64,000 bases of DNA from Alloyangia pacifica (lineage in GTDB: Bacteria; Pseudomonadota; Alphaproteobacteria; Rhodobacterales; Rhodobacteraceae), in NCBI RefSeq assembly GCF_003111685.1, contig NZ_CP022189.1, positions 1,318,001-1,382,000 of the forward strand, written 5' to 3'. Below the pieces are notes generated by a model, which saw nothing but the letters and a program-made list of their open reading frames with translations, ran no database searches and was not told the origin of the DNA. The translations under genes were made by a program, and so were the position numbers. Positions within the stretch are counted from its first letter, which is position 1, and each line of letters opens with the position of its first letter. Positions 18,627 to 27,573 of the stretch are shown one piece after another.

Positions 18627-19220
18627 ATGATGGTGATCGAAGAAACCCAGGTGCCCGATGCGGCGCTGCCCCTAGCGGCGCTGAAGCGGCAGCTGCGGAT
18701 GGGCAGCGGCTTCGAGGAGGACGGGCTCCAGGATGATGTTCTCTTTTCGTTCCTGCGCGCGGCGCTGGCCGCCATCGAGGCGCGCACCGGCAAGGCGCTG
18801 CTCACCCGGGGCTTCCTCTGGACGCATCACGGCTGGCGCGACGCCGAAGCGGCAGTGCTTCCGCTCGCGCCTGTCGTGGCGGTCTCGCGGTTGACCCTGG
18901 TGGACCGCTACGGCGTGGCTCAGGACGTGGCGCCGGAGCGATACCGGCTGGAGACCGACGCCTTCGCGCCCATGCTGCGCCCGCAGCGTGGCACGCTGCC
19001 CGACGTGCCGAGGGGCGGCTCTGCCGAGGTCCGTTTCACCGCAGGCTACGGCGAAGGCTTCGACGAGCTGCCACCCGATCTGGCTCAGGCGGTGCTGTTG
19101 CTCGCCGCGCATTACTACGAGTACCGCGACGAGACCGCGCTGACCCAGGGCTGCATGCCCTTCGGGGTGACCGCCTTGATCGCGCGTTACCGCCCGCTGC
19201 GCCTGGGGTTCTCGGCATGA
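18627..19220 (+). CDS. GTA g6: head-tail connector (adaptor) protein
   Basis: Ring protein below the portal that joins head to tail; 197 residues. The helical N-terminal part (LPLAALKRQLRMG, DDVLFSFLRAALAAIEARTGKALL) is the gp6/gp15-like connector pattern, with YRLETDAFAPML and the GYGEGFDELPPDLAQAVLLLAAHYYEYRDE motif near residues 145-175. Two ATG codons in tandem (18627 and 18630) follow GGAGAG; either is possible. The last four bases overlap the g7 start. Confidence 0.9.
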   Translation: MMVIEETQVPDAALPLAALKRQLRMGSGFEEDGLQDDVLFSFLRAALAAIEARTGKALLTRGFLWTHHGWRDAEAAVLPLAPVVAVSRLTLVDRYGVAQDVAPERYRLETDAFAPMLRPQRGTLPDVPRGGSAEVRFTAGYGEGFDELPPDLAQAVLLLAAHYYEYRDETALTQGCMPFGVTALIARYRPLRLGFSA

Positions 19221-19555
19221 GGGGGGTGCGGCTGACGCAGAACCTCGTGCTCGAGGCGCCGCTGCAGGTGCCCGACGGCACCGGCGGCTTCACGGCCGGT
19301 TGGCGGGTGCTGGGCACGCTCTGGGCCGAGCTGACCCCGCGCTCGGGGCGTGAGGTGATGGGCGAGGCGGGGCCGATGGCGCGCGGGCGGTATCGGATCA
19401 CCGTGCGCGGGGCGCCGCAGGGGGCCGCGCGCCGCCCTGTGCCGGGGCAGCGCTTCCGGCTTGGCGCGCGGGTGTTCGACATCCTCTCGGTGGCCGAGCG
19501 CGATCTCTCGGGGCGCTATCTTGCCTGCGAGGCGCAGGAAGAGGTGGCGTCATGA
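19217..19555 (+). CDS. GTA g7: head closure / stopper protein
   Basis: A 112-residue head-tail adaptor of the SPP1 gp16/HK97 gp10 type. Visible features are LTQNLVLEAPLQVPDGTGGFTAGW near the start, WAELTPRSGREVMGE in the middle, and GQRFRLGARVFDILSVAERD with YLACEAQEEV at the end. By position it is the stopper ring between the adaptor (g6) and the tail terminator (g8), which in tailed particles keeps DNA inside the head. Four-base ATGA overlaps link it to both neighbours, indicating translational coupling through g6-g7-g8. Confidence 0.86.
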   Translation: MRGVRLTQNLVLEAPLQVPDGTGGFTAGWRVLGTLWAELTPRSGREVMGEAGPMARGRYRITVRGAPQGAARRPVPGQRFRLGARVFDILSVAERDLSGRYLACEAQEEVAS

Positions 19556-19959
19556 GCTATGCGGTTTCTGGCGCGCTTCAGGCTGCCATCTATGGCGCGC
19601 TGCAGGGGGATGCCACGCTGACGGGACTTGTGGGCAGTGCGATCTACGACGCGCCACCTTCGGGCACGCTGCCGGGGCTTTATGTCACGCTCGGCGCCGA
19701 GCGGGTGCGCGATGCCTCCGACGGCTCTGGGGCGGGGGCCTGGCACGACCTGACCGTCGCCGTGGTGACCGGGGCAGCAGGGTTCTCGGCGGCAAAGGCT
19801 GTGGCGGGCGCGGTCTCGGACCTGCTGCATCAGGCCGACCTGCCCCTGGCGCGCGGCCGGCTGGTGAGCCTGCGCTTCCGCCGCGCCGAGGCCCGGCGCG
19901 AGAGCGGCGGCCTACGCCGCATCGACCTGACATTCCGCGCCCGCGTCGAGGACGCATGA
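19552..19959 (+). CDS. GTA g8: tail terminator (DUF3168)
   Basis: A 135-residue protein of the DUF3168 family, the tail-completion ring that caps the tail tube for joining to the head. Typical features are LQAAIYGALQGDATLTGLVGSAIYDAPP (residues about 9-36), LPGLYVTLGAERVRDASDGSG and the basic C-terminal strand RRIDLTFRARVED. Starts within the last codons of g7 (ATGA overlap). The next gene, encoding the tail tube, begins 26 bases later. Confidence 0.9.
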   Translation: MSYAVSGALQAAIYGALQGDATLTGLVGSAIYDAPPSGTLPGLYVTLGAERVRDASDGSGAGAWHDLTVAVVTGAAGFSAAKAVAGAVSDLLHQADLPLARGRLVSLRFRRAEARRESGGLRRIDLTFRARVEDA

Positions 19960-19984
19960 GGCGCCACAGCAAGGAGGTGCAGAC

Positions 19985-20407
19985 ATGGCTGCGCAGAACG
20001 GCAAGGATCTTCTGATCAAGCTCGACCTCACCGGCGACGGGCAATTCGAGACGCTGGCGGGGCTGCGGGCCACGCGCATCAGCTTCAACGCCGAGAGCGT
20101 CGACGTCACCTCGCTGGAAAGCGCCGGGGGCTGGCGCGAGCTGCTGGCGGGGGCCGGGGTGAAATCGGCAACTCTGTCGGGGTCGGGGGTGTTTCGCGAC
20201 GCGGGCACGGACGAGCGGGCGCGCCAGATCTTCTTTGACGGTGAGACGCCGGATTTCCAGGTGGTGATCCCCGATTTCGGCACGGTCGAGGGGCCGTTCC
20301 AGCTGACCTCGATCGATTACGCGGGCAGCCATGACGGCGAGGCGACCTACGAGATCGCGCTCTCCTCGGCCGGGGCGCTGAGCTTCGTGCCGGCGGCGGC
20401 GGCGTAA
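19985..20407 (+). CDS. GTA g9: major tail (tube) protein, TP901-1 family
   Basis: Hexameric tube subunit of the GTA tail; 140 residues. It begins MAAQNGKDLLIKLDLTGDGQFETLAG with TRISFNAESVDVTSLES soon after, the TP901-1-like tail tube signature, and ends with repeated Ala. A clean AAGGAGG precedes the ATG (19973-19979), one of the strongest ribosome sites in the cluster, fitting a high-copy structural protein. The stop is immediately followed by the g10 ATG. Confidence 0.93.
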   Translation: MAAQNGKDLLIKLDLTGDGQFETLAGLRATRISFNAESVDVTSLESAGGWRELLAGAGVKSATLSGSGVFRDAGTDERARQIFFDGETPDFQVVIPDFGTVEGPFQLTSIDYAGSHDGEATYEIALSSAGALSFVPAAAA

Positions 20408-20731
20408 ATGGCCAACCCCTGGCGCGGCGAGGTGGAGCTGGTGCTTGACGGCGAGCGGCGGGTGATGCGGCTGACGCTGGGCGCGCTGGCCGAGTTGGAG
20501 GCGGCGCTCGAGGAGGGCTCGCTCGTCGATCTGGTGCGCCGTTTCGAGGGCGGCGCCTGCTCCAGCCGCGACGTGCTGGCGCTGATCGTGGCGGGGCTGC
20601 GCGGCGGCGGCTGGCAGGGCTCGGCGGCGGACCTCGTGAGCGCCGAGATAGGCGGCGGCCCGGTGGCGGCGGCAAGAGCGGCGGCGGAGCTTCTGGCGCG
20701 GGCCTTCGCGCTGCCGGGGGACACCGGGTGA
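20408..20731 (+). CDS. GTA g10: tail assembly chaperone-like GTA protein
   Basis: A 107-residue protein of the GTA-specific TAM family (GTA_TIM neighbour, rcc01692 type): RGEVELVLDGERRVMRLTLGALAELEAALEEGSLVDLVRRFEGG is the recognisable core. By position between tube and tape-measure genes it corresponds to the phage tail assembly chaperone (gpG-like). It starts one base after the g9 stop, and its TGA overlaps the GTG start of g10.1. Confidence 0.85.
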   Translation: MANPWRGEVELVLDGERRVMRLTLGALAELEAALEEGSLVDLVRRFEGGACSSRDVLALIVAGLRGGGWQGSAADLVSAEIGGGPVAAARAAAELLARAFALPGDTG

Positions 20732-20928
20732 GCGGGTTCGACTGGCCGTCGTTGCTGCGCGCCGGGGTGCAGGCGCTGGGGCTGCGCCCGGCGGAGTTCT
20801 GGGCCCTGACCCCTGTAGAGCTGCGGCTGATGCTGGGCGAGGATCGCGGCGCGCGCCCGATGGGGCGGTCGCGGCTCGAAGAGCTGATCGCGGCCTTCCC
20901 GGACGCGACACAGGGGGACGGCGCATGA
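20728..20928 (+). CDS. GTA g10.1: rcc01693-type small tail assembly chaperone
   Basis: A 66-residue protein read from GTG 20728, in the GTGA overlap with g10. The pattern FDWPSLLRAGVQALGLRPAEFWALTPVELRLMLGED identifies the small phage tail assembly chaperone (DUF2376, PF09550). In phages such as lambda the two chaperone products G and GT arise by frameshift; here they are two overlapping cistrons. Its last bases overlap the g11 start (ATGA). Confidence 0.85.
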   Translation: MSGFDWPSLLRAGVQALGLRPAEFWALTPVELRLMLGEDRGARPMGRSRLEELIAAFPDATQGDGA

Positions 20929-21587
20929 CCGATTTCGACACATTCGACGAGCTCGACCGCGCCATGGGCGCGCTGGAGATGGGGCTGGGCGGAGCCGCGA
21001 GCATGGCGGCGAGCTTCGACGCCGAACTTAAGCGCATCCACCAGACCTTTGCCAGCACCGGCAAGGGTGCGGCGAAGCTCGAGACCACGCTCAGCCGCGG
21101 GCTGGCACGAGCCTTTGACGGCATGGTCTTTGATGGGATGCGGGCCTCGGAGGCGCTGGAGCGCGTGGCGCGCGGCGTGCTCAACAGTGCGTATCGCACG
21201 GCGGTGCGCCCGGTGACCGACCAGCTGGGGGGCGCGCTGGCGGCGGGGATGTCGCAGCTTTTCGGGGCGTTCTCGCCCTTTGCTCAGGGCGGCGCCTTCA
21301 GCCAGGGCCGGGTCATGCCCTTTGCCACCGGCGGCGTGGTCAGCGGGCCAGTGCGCTTTGCCATGCGCGGCGGCACCGGGCTGATGGGCGAGGCGGGGCC
21401 CGAGGCGATACTGCCGCTCTCGCGCGGTGCCGATGGCCGCCTCGGCGTGCGTGCCGAGGGGCGCAGCCCGCCGGTGAGCGTGGTCATGAACATCCAGACG
21501 CCTGACGTGCAGGGCTTCCAGCGCAGCCGCTCGCAGATCGCCGCGCAGATGAGCCGGGCGCTCAGCCAAGGCGCGCGCAACCGTTGA
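20925..21587 (+). CDS. GTA g11: tail tape-measure protein (short)
   Basis: A 220-residue protein that sets tail length and fills the tube. An N-terminal helical part (LDRAMGALEMGLGGAASMAASFDAELKRIHQTF) is followed by a hydrophobic Gly/Ala-rich middle and the conserved motif FAQGGAFSQGRVMPFATGGVVSGPVRF with GLMGEAGPEAILPLSRGADG at about 117-170, which is typical of phage tape-measure C-termini. The length is very short compared with ordinary phages, matching the short tails of GTA particles. Confidence 0.9.
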   Translation: MTDFDTFDELDRAMGALEMGLGGAASMAASFDAELKRIHQTFASTGKGAAKLETTLSRGLARAFDGMVFDGMRASEALERVARGVLNSAYRTAVRPVTDQLGGALAAGMSQLFGAFSPFAQGGAFSQGRVMPFATGGVVSGPVRFAMRGGTGLMGEAGPEAILPLSRGADGRLGVRAEGRSPPVSVVMNIQTPDVQGFQRSRSQIAAQMSRALSQGARNR

Positions 21588-21596
21588 GGAGGCACC

Positions 21597-22229
21597 ATGA
21601 GCTTTCACGAGACACGCTTTCCCGCCGACCTGAGCTTCGGCGCCATGGGCGGGCCGGAGCGGCGCACCGATGTGGTCGAGCTGAGCTCGGGCCACGAGGA
21701 GCGCAACACCCCCTGGGCGCAGTCGCGGCGGCGTTTCGACGCCGGGCTCGGGCTGCGCTCGCTCGACGATATCGCGAAGCTACTGGCCTTCTTCGAGGCG
21801 CGGCGTGGGCAGCTTTACGGGTTTCGCTGGAAGGATTGGTCGGACTACAAATCCTGCCTGCCGTCGGGCACGGTGTCCGCCGGGGATCAGGTGATCGCGC
21901 ATGGTGACGGGGTGACGTGCGCCTTCCAGTTGACCAAGACCTACCGATCGGGCGGCGCCAGCTATACGCGCGCCATTGCCAAGCCGGTGGCCGGGACGGT
22001 GCTGGCGGCGGTGCAGGACGTCGAGATGCGCGAGGGGGTGCATTTCACCATCGATCCAGGCACGGGGCTGCTCACCTTTGCCGAGCCGCCGCTCGCCGGC
22101 GTCGAGGTCAGCGCGGGCTTCGAGTTCGACGTGCCGGTGCGCTTTGACACCGACCGGATCAGCGTCTCTGTCGCCAGTTTCCAGGCCGGACAGGTGCCCG
22201 ATGTGCCGGTTGTCGAGGTGCGGGTCTGA
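21597..22229 (+). CDS. GTA g12: distal tail protein (DUF2460)
   Basis: A 210-residue TIGR02217/DUF2460 protein, forming the distal tail ring at the start of the baseplate. Visible pattern: HETRFPADLSFGAMGGPERRTDVVELSSGHEERN near the N-terminus, RRGQLYGFRWKDWSDYKSC (about 64-82), and GTGLLTFAEPPLAGVEVSAGFEFDVPVRFDTD near 155-185. Starts 9 bases after g11 with GAGGAGG upstream; its stop overlaps the g13 start by one base. Confidence 0.94.
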   Translation: MSFHETRFPADLSFGAMGGPERRTDVVELSSGHEERNTPWAQSRRRFDAGLGLRSLDDIAKLLAFFEARRGQLYGFRWKDWSDYKSCLPSGTVSAGDQVIAHGDGVTCAFQLTKTYRSGGASYTRAIAKPVAGTVLAAVQDVEMREGVHFTIDPGTGLLTFAEPPLAGVEVSAGFEFDVPVRFDTDRISVSVASFQAGQVPDVPVVEVRV

Positions 22230-23110
22230 TGGGCGCGACGGAGCTGCATACCCACCTCGCGGGCGGGCTGACCACGGTGGCGCGCTGCTGGGCGCTGACC
22301 CGGGGCGATGGCACGCGCTATGGTTTCACCGACCACGACCGGGACCTGTGCTTTGACGGGCTGGTGTTCCGCGCAGGCAGCGGGCTCAGCGCGATGGCGC
22401 TGCAGCAGGGCACCGGGCTTTCGGTCGACAACAGCGAGGCGATGGGGGCGCTGTCGGATGCGGCGCTCTCCGAGGCGGAGATCGACGCCGGGCGCTTCGA
22501 CGGGGCGGCGCTGGTGGCCTGGCTGGTGAATTGGGCCGATGTCTCGCAGCGCCGGGTGATGTTCCGCGGCACGCTCGGGGAAATCCGGCGCGCAAACGGG
22601 GCTTTTCACGCTGAGCTGCGCGGGTTGACAGAGGCGCTGAACGTGCCGCTGGGGCGGGTCTACCACGCGCCCTGTTCGGCGGTGCTGGGGGATAGCGCCT
22701 GTGGTTTCGATCTCGCCACGCCTGGCTTTGTCTTCGAGGGGCCGGTGCTGGCCGCTGCAGAGGGCCGGCGCTTCCGGCTTGGACCGCTGACCGAGTTCGA
22801 GCCGGGGTGGTTCGCCCGCGGGCGGCTCGAGATGCTGGGCGGCCCGGGCAAGGGGCTCGGCGCGGCGATCAAGCGCGACCGGGACGATGGTGGGCAGCGG
22901 GTGATCGAGCTTTGGGAGCCTTTGCGCGCGGCGCTTCAGCCCGGGGACCTTTGCCGGGTCGCGGCGGGCTGCGACAGGCGCCCCGAGACCTGCCGGCTGA
23001 AATTCGACAACCTGCTGAACTTCCGGGGCTTCCCGGACATTCCCGAGGATGACTGGATGTTGGTCCACGCCAGCCGCGCGGCGGTGACCGGCGGGGGCTC
23101 GCGGCGATGA
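22229..23110 (+). CDS. GTA g13: hub protein (DUF2163)
   Basis: A 293-residue DUF2163/phage_BR0599-type protein that forms the tail hub. Markers are LAGGLTTVARCWALTRGDGTRYGFTDHDRDL (residues 9-39), ATGLS-like turn LQQGTGLSVDNSEAMGALS, and the Cys-containing block CSAVLGDSACGFDLATPG (about 149-166) with CRVAAGCDRRPETCRLKFDNLLNFRGFPDIPEDD near the C-terminus. The cysteine arrangement suggests a bound iron-sulfur or metal site; in the R. capsulatus GTA structure the hub proteins carry iron-sulfur clusters. Overlaps the g14 start by four bases. Confidence 0.93.
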   Translation: MGATELHTHLAGGLTTVARCWALTRGDGTRYGFTDHDRDLCFDGLVFRAGSGLSAMALQQGTGLSVDNSEAMGALSDAALSEAEIDAGRFDGAALVAWLVNWADVSQRRVMFRGTLGEIRRANGAFHAELRGLTEALNVPLGRVYHAPCSAVLGDSACGFDLATPGFVFEGPVLAAAEGRRFRLGPLTEFEPGWFARGRLEMLGGPGKGLGAAIKRDRDDGGQRVIELWEPLRAALQPGDLCRVAAGCDRRPETCRLKFDNLLNFRGFPDIPEDDWMLVHASRAAVTGGGSRR

Positions 23111-23547
23111 ACGGGGCGCGGATCGTAGCGGCGGCGCGCAGCTGGATCGGCACGCCCTATCTGCACCAGGCCTCGGTCAAGGGGGCGGGGTGCGACTGTC
23201 TGGGCCTGTTGCGCGGTGTCTGGCGGGAGGTGATCGGCGCCGAACCAGAGGTGGTGCCGCCCTACAGCCGCGACTGGTCGGAGCCGCAGGGCGACGAGGC
23301 GCTGTTGCGCGCGGCACTGCGGCATCTGCGCGCAAAGCCGGTGCATGCCGAGGTCCCCGGCGACGTGCTGCTTTTCCGCATGCGCGAGGGGGCGGTGGCC
23401 AAGCATCTCGGGCTGCAGGCGAAAGCGGGCGAGGCGGCTTGCTTCATTCATGCCTACAGCGGTCACGGGGTGATCGAGAGCGCGCTCAGCGCGCCGTGGC
23501 GGCGCCGGCTGGTGGCGAGATTTGCCTTTCCGACGGGGAGAACCTGA
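23107..23547 (+). CDS. GTA g14: NlpC/P60-family cell-wall peptidase
   Basis: A 146-residue cysteine peptidase carried by the tail to cut recipient peptidoglycan during DNA delivery. Catalytic Cys is in KGAGCDCLGLLRGVW (about residues 26-40), and the His is in AVAKHLGLQAKA (about 95-106). This is the TIGR02219 GTA peptidase family. ATGA overlap with g13, and its last base is the first base of the g15 ATG, so g12 to g15 form one tightly coupled block. Confidence 0.93.
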   Translation: MNGARIVAAARSWIGTPYLHQASVKGAGCDCLGLLRGVWREVIGAEPEVVPPYSRDWSEPQGDEALLRAALRHLRAKPVHAEVPGDVLLFRMREGAVAKHLGLQAKAGEAACFIHAYSGHGVIESALSAPWRRRLVARFAFPTGRT

Positions 23548-26500
23548 TGGCGACGATCCTTCTTTCCGCTGCCGGGGCGGCGCTTGGCAGCAGCCTGGGC
23601 GGCTCGGTGCTTGGGCTGTCGATGACGGCCGTGGGGCGGTTCATCGGCGCAGGCCTGGGCCGGGCGGTTGACCAGCGCCTGATGGGGGCGGGGTCCGAAA
23701 CCGTCGAAACCGGCCGCATCGAACGCTTCCGTCTGGCCGGGGCAGGCGAGGGGGCGGCGATCCCGCAGGTCTGGGGCCGCATGCGCGTCGGTGGTCCGGT
23801 GATTTGGGCCACCGAGTTCACCGAACACGTCCGAAAGGAGAAGGTCGGAAGCGGCAAGGGCACCCCGAGCAGCGCGACGACGGTGAAGCAATACAGTTAT
23901 TCGGTGAGCCTCGCGCTGGCGCTCTGCGAGGGCGAGATCAGCGGCGTGGGGCGGGTCTGGGCCGACGGCGCCGAGATCGCGCCGCGCGATCTGAACATGC
24001 GCGTCTACACCGGCAGCCGCGAGCAGCTGCCCGATCCCAAGATGGAGGCCGTGGAGGGCGCCGGGCAGGTTCCGGCCTATCGCGGCACTGCCTACGTGGT
24101 GATCGAGGACCTGATGCTCGAGCGGTTCGGCAACCGCGTGCCGCAGTTCAGCTTCGAGGTTACGCGGCCCGAGCTTGGCGATCCGCAGGACGTGCCGCTG
24201 GCGATCCGCGGTGTGGCAATGATCCCCGGCACCGGGGAATACGCGCTGGCGACGCGGCCGGTGTTTCTCGACGACGGCAGTGGCGGGCAGCGGGCGGTGA
24301 ACCTCAACACGCCTGCCGACCTGCCGGATTTCCTCGTCTCGCTGGGCCAGCTGCGCGACGAGCTGCCCGAGTGCCGCGCTGCCTCGCTGGTGGTAAGCTG
24401 GTTTGGCGACGACCTGCGCTGCGGCGACTGTTCCATTCGTCCGAAGGTCGAACAGGGGGACTGTGACTCGGCGCAGATGCCTTGGCAGGTCTCCGGGCTG
24501 GGGCGCGGCGCGGCCCAGCTTGTGCCGCGGCTCGAAGGACGCCCGATCTATGGGGGCACCCCCGCCGATGCGTCGGTGATCGAGGCGCTGCGGGAGATGG
24601 CGGCGCGCGGGCTGGAGGTGGTCTATTACCCGTTTGTGCTCATGGACCAGATGGCGGGCAATGCGCTGCCCGACCCTTGGACCGGGGCCGAGGGGCAACC
24701 CGCGCTGCCGTGGCGGGGGCGGATCACGACGAGCCTTGCGCCCGGGGTGAGCGGGTCGCCAGACGTGACCGTGGCAGCCGAGGCCGAGGTGGCGGCGTTC
24801 TTCGGCACGGCCTCGGCGGCGGATTTCGCGGTGTCCGGCGGCGCGGTCAGCTATTCCGGCCCGGACGAATGGACGTTCCGACGCTTCATCCTGCATCAGG
24901 CGGCGCTCTGCGCGGCGGCGGGCGGGGTCTCGGGCTTCTGCATCGGCTCGGAGATGCGCGGGCTGACCCAGATCCGCGGCGCGTCGGGCTTCCCGGCGGT
25001 CGAGGCGCTGCGGGTGCTGGCGGCGGAGTGCCGGGCGCTGCTGGGGCCGGAGGTGAAGATCGGCTATGCCGCCGACTGGAGCGAGTATTTCGGCTACCAC
25101 CCGCAGGACGGTTCGGGCGATGTCTATTTCCATCTCGACCCGCTGTGGAGCGACCCGCAGATCGATTTCATCGGCATCGACAACTACATGCCGTTGGCCG
25201 ACTGGCGCGACGGCCAGGACCACGCGGATGCCGGGTGGGGCGCGATCTACGCGCCCGAGTACCTGACGTCCAACGTCGAGGGCGGCGAGGGATACGACTG
25301 GTACTATCCCACCGCCGAGGCCCGTGAGGCGCAGCGCCGGGTGCCGATCACCGACGGCGCGCATGGCGAGCCTTGGGTCTATCGGTACAAGGACCTGCGC
25401 GGCTGGTGGAGCAACCTGCATCACGAGCGCATCGGCGGCGTACGGCAGGCACAGCCCACAGGCTGGGTGCCGCAGAGCAAGCCCATCTGGTTTACCGAGC
25501 TCGGCTGCGCCGCGATCGACAAGGGCGCGAACCAGCCCAACAAATTCCTCGATCCGAAAAGCTCGGAGAGCCTTCTGCCGCGGTATTCCAATGGGTTGCG
25601 GGATGAGCTCATGCAGCGGCAGTACCTTCGGGCCGTGCATGCCCACTGGACCGACCCGGCGCACAACCCGCTGTCGGAGGTCTATGGCGCGCCGATGCTC
25701 GACATGTCGCGGGCGCTGGTCTGGGCCTGGGACGCGCGGCCCTACCCATGGTTCCCGGGGCTTTCGGATCTGTGGAGGGACGGCGGCAACTACCGGCGTG
25801 GGCACTGGCTGAACGGGCGCGCGTCGGGGCGGACGCTGGCCTCGGTGGTGGCGGAGGTCTGCGCCCGGGCAGGGGTGCAGGAGCTGGACGTGAGCCGCCT
25901 CTGGGGGTGGGTGCGCGGCTACCACGTCCACCGGGTGAGCGACGCACGGAGCGCGCTGCAGCCGCTTCTGCTCGCGCATGGGGTGGATGCGATCGAGCGG
26001 GACGGTGTGCTGCGCTTCCTGCCGCGGCGCGGGCGGGCTCCGTTGACGCTCGACCCTGCGGCGCTGGTGCATGACCCGTCGGAGGAGGGCGACCTGCTGC
26101 GCATCCGCGCCGCCGAGGCGGAGATGGCCGGGCGGTTGCGGCTGCGCTTCGTCGAGGCCGATGGTGATCACGCGGTTCTGGGCGAGCAGGTGGTCTTGCC
26201 GGACGCGCAGAGCCATGGCGTTGCCGAAACCGAATGGCCGATGGTGCTGACCCGCGCCGAGGCGCGCATGGTGCTCGAGCGCTTCCTGGCCGAGGCGCGG
26301 ATCGCCCGCGAGACCCTGCGCTTTGCTCTGCCGCCCTCGCAGATGGCGGTCGGTGCGGGGGACATCGTCGAACTGCCCGGGGCCTCGGGACGCCTGCGCG
26401 CGCGCGTCGACCGGGTGGAGAGCGGCGCGTACCAGAAGATCGAGGCGGTGCGCATCGAGCCCGACACCTATTTGCCCGCCGACCTCGCCGACCTGGGAGA

Positions 26501-27461
26501 AAGCGATCCGTTGTTGCGCCCCGTGGCTGCGCCTGTCCCGGTGCTGCCGCTGTTTCTCGACCTGCCGCTGCTGAGCGGCGAAGAAGTGCCGCATGCCCCG
26601 CACCTGGCCGTGACGGCGACGCCCTGGCCGGGCAGCGTGGCGGTCTATGCCAGTGCCACGGATGCGGACTACGGGCTAAACGAGATCCTCGCCGCGCGGG
26701 CGACGGTCGGCGTCACCGAGACGCCGCTTGTCGCGGCGCCTGCCGGGCGGATCGACCGCGGCGACGGGCTGCAGATCAGCCTGCGCTCGGGCGCGCTCGA
26801 GACGGTCTCTGACGCGGCGCTGCTCGGCGGGGCGAACGTCATGGCAATCGGCGACGGCACGCCGGGAAAGTGGGAGGTGTTCCAGTTCCGCGATGCCGAG
26901 CTTCTGGAGCCCGGACGCTGGCTGCTTTCGCACCGGCTGCGCGGGCAGGCGGGCAGCGACGGGATCATGCCCGAGGTCTGGCCCGTCGGGTCCTGGGTGG
27001 TGCTGCTCGACGGGGCGCCGCAGCAGATCGCGCTGACCCCGGCGCAGCGGCGGCAGGCGCGGCACTACCGCATCGGGCCGGCCAAGCGCGGCTACGACGA
27101 TGCCGCTTACGTGCACCGCGAACTGGCCTTCGACGGCAATGGCCTCCGGCCCTATCGGCCGGTGCATCTGCGCGCGGCCATGGCAGGGGGCACGGCGCGG
27201 ACCCTGAGCTGGATCCGGCGCACGCGCCTCGAGGGGGACGATTGGGAACTGCCGGAGGTGCCCATTGGCGAGGAGAGCGAGCGGTATCTCCTGCGCGTCG
27301 TGCAGGGGGGCGAGGTGATCCGCGAGGTGTTTTGCGACGCCCCCGTATGGGGTTACGATTCTGCTCAGGACGGGCTCAAGGGGCTTTACGAGGTGCATGT
27401 GGCGCAGGTCTCGGCGCGCTACGGGGCGGGGCCCTTCGCGCGGCTCGTGCTCACTGCCTGA
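23547..27461 (+). CDS. GTA g15: baseplate megatron / host-specificity protein
   Basis: The largest GTA protein (1304 residues, the usual size), forming the tail-tip baseplate and penetration device. N-terminal hydrophobic helices (LGSSLGGSVLGLSMTAVGRFIGAGLG) are followed by a hub-like region. A glycoside-hydrolase-like TIM barrel (GTA_TIM) lies at about 350-720, with GFCIGSEMRGLTQIRG, FIGIDNYMPLADWRD and IWFTELGCAAIDKGANQPNK. Further on is the phage-tail_3 region (about 770-930) and the rcc01698-type C-terminal domain. The start at 23547 follows GGGGAG. The frame is intact across 3.9 kb. Confidence 0.95.
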   Translation: MATILLSAAGAALGSSLGGSVLGLSMTAVGRFIGAGLGRAVDQRLMGAGSETVETGRIERFRLAGAGEGAAIPQVWGRMRVGGPVIWATEFTEHVRKEKVGSGKGTPSSATTVKQYSYSVSLALALCEGEISGVGRVWADGAEIAPRDLNMRVYTGSREQLPDPKMEAVEGAGQVPAYRGTAYVVIEDLMLERFGNRVPQFSFEVTRPELGDPQDVPLAIRGVAMIPGTGEYALATRPVFLDDGSGGQRAVNLNTPADLPDFLVSLGQLRDELPECRAASLVVSWFGDDLRCGDCSIRPKVEQGDCDSAQMPWQVSGLGRGAAQLVPRLEGRPIYGGTPADASVIEALREMAARGLEVVYYPFVLMDQMAGNALPDPWTGAEGQPALPWRGRITTSLAPGVSGSPDVTVAAEAEVAAFFGTASAADFAVSGGAVSYSGPDEWTFRRFILHQAALCAAAGGVSGFCIGSEMRGLTQIRGASGFPAVEALRVLAAECRALLGPEVKIGYAADWSEYFGYHPQDGSGDVYFHLDPLWSDPQIDFIGIDNYMPLADWRDGQDHADAGWGAIYAPEYLTSNVEGGEGYDWYYPTAEAREAQRRVPITDGAHGEPWVYRYKDLRGWWSNLHHERIGGVRQAQPTGWVPQSKPIWFTELGCAAIDKGANQPNKFLDPKSSESLLPRYSNGLRDELMQRQYLRAVHAHWTDPAHNPLSEVYGAPMLDMSRALVWAWDARPYPWFPGLSDLWRDGGNYRRGHWLNGRASGRTLASVVAEVCARAGVQELDVSRLWGWVRGYHVHRVSDARSALQPLLLAHGVDAIERDGVLRFLPRRGRAPLTLDPAALVHDPSEEGDLLRIRAAEAEMAGRLRLRFVEADGDHAVLGEQVVLPDAQSHGVAETEWPMVLTRAEARMVLERFLAEARIARETLRFALPPSQMAVGAGDIVELPGASGRLRARVDRVESGAYQKIEAVRIEPDTYLPADLADLGESDPLLRPVAAPVPVLPLFLDLPLLSGEEVPHAPHLAVTATPWPGSVAVYASATDADYGLNEILAARATVGVTETPLVAAPAGRIDRGDGLQISLRSGALETVSDAALLGGANVMAIGDGTPGKWEVFQFRDAELLEPGRWLLSHRLRGQAGSDGIMPEVWPVGSWVVLLDGAPQQIALTPAQRRQARHYRIGPAKRGYDDAAYVHRELAFDGNGLRPYRPVHLRAAMAGGTARTLSWIRRTRLEGDDWELPEVPIGEESERYLLRVVQGGEVIREVFCDAPVWGYDSAQDGLKGLYEVHVAQVSARYGAGPFARLVLTA

Positions 27462-27573
27462 GCGTGGGGCGTGGGGGCTTTCATCTCGGGCCGCGATCCC
27501 CTAGATCACGGTTTTGCATTTCGACCCGCAGCGGCTATCTGCTAGAGTGGGCGGCAACTCACGGAGGACTCCT

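Noticed and set aside
23463..26603. 1046-codon open frame on the minus strand opposite GTA g15
   Set aside because: It is a shadow of the g15 coding strand in GC-rich DNA: no ribosome site, no recognisable domain, and residue composition dominated by Arg, Ala, Pro and His.
13450..27461. Cluster read as an ordinary integrated prophage
   Set aside because: It has no integrase, repressor, replication, lysis or attachment sites, and the gene set and order match the R. capsulatus GTA one for one.
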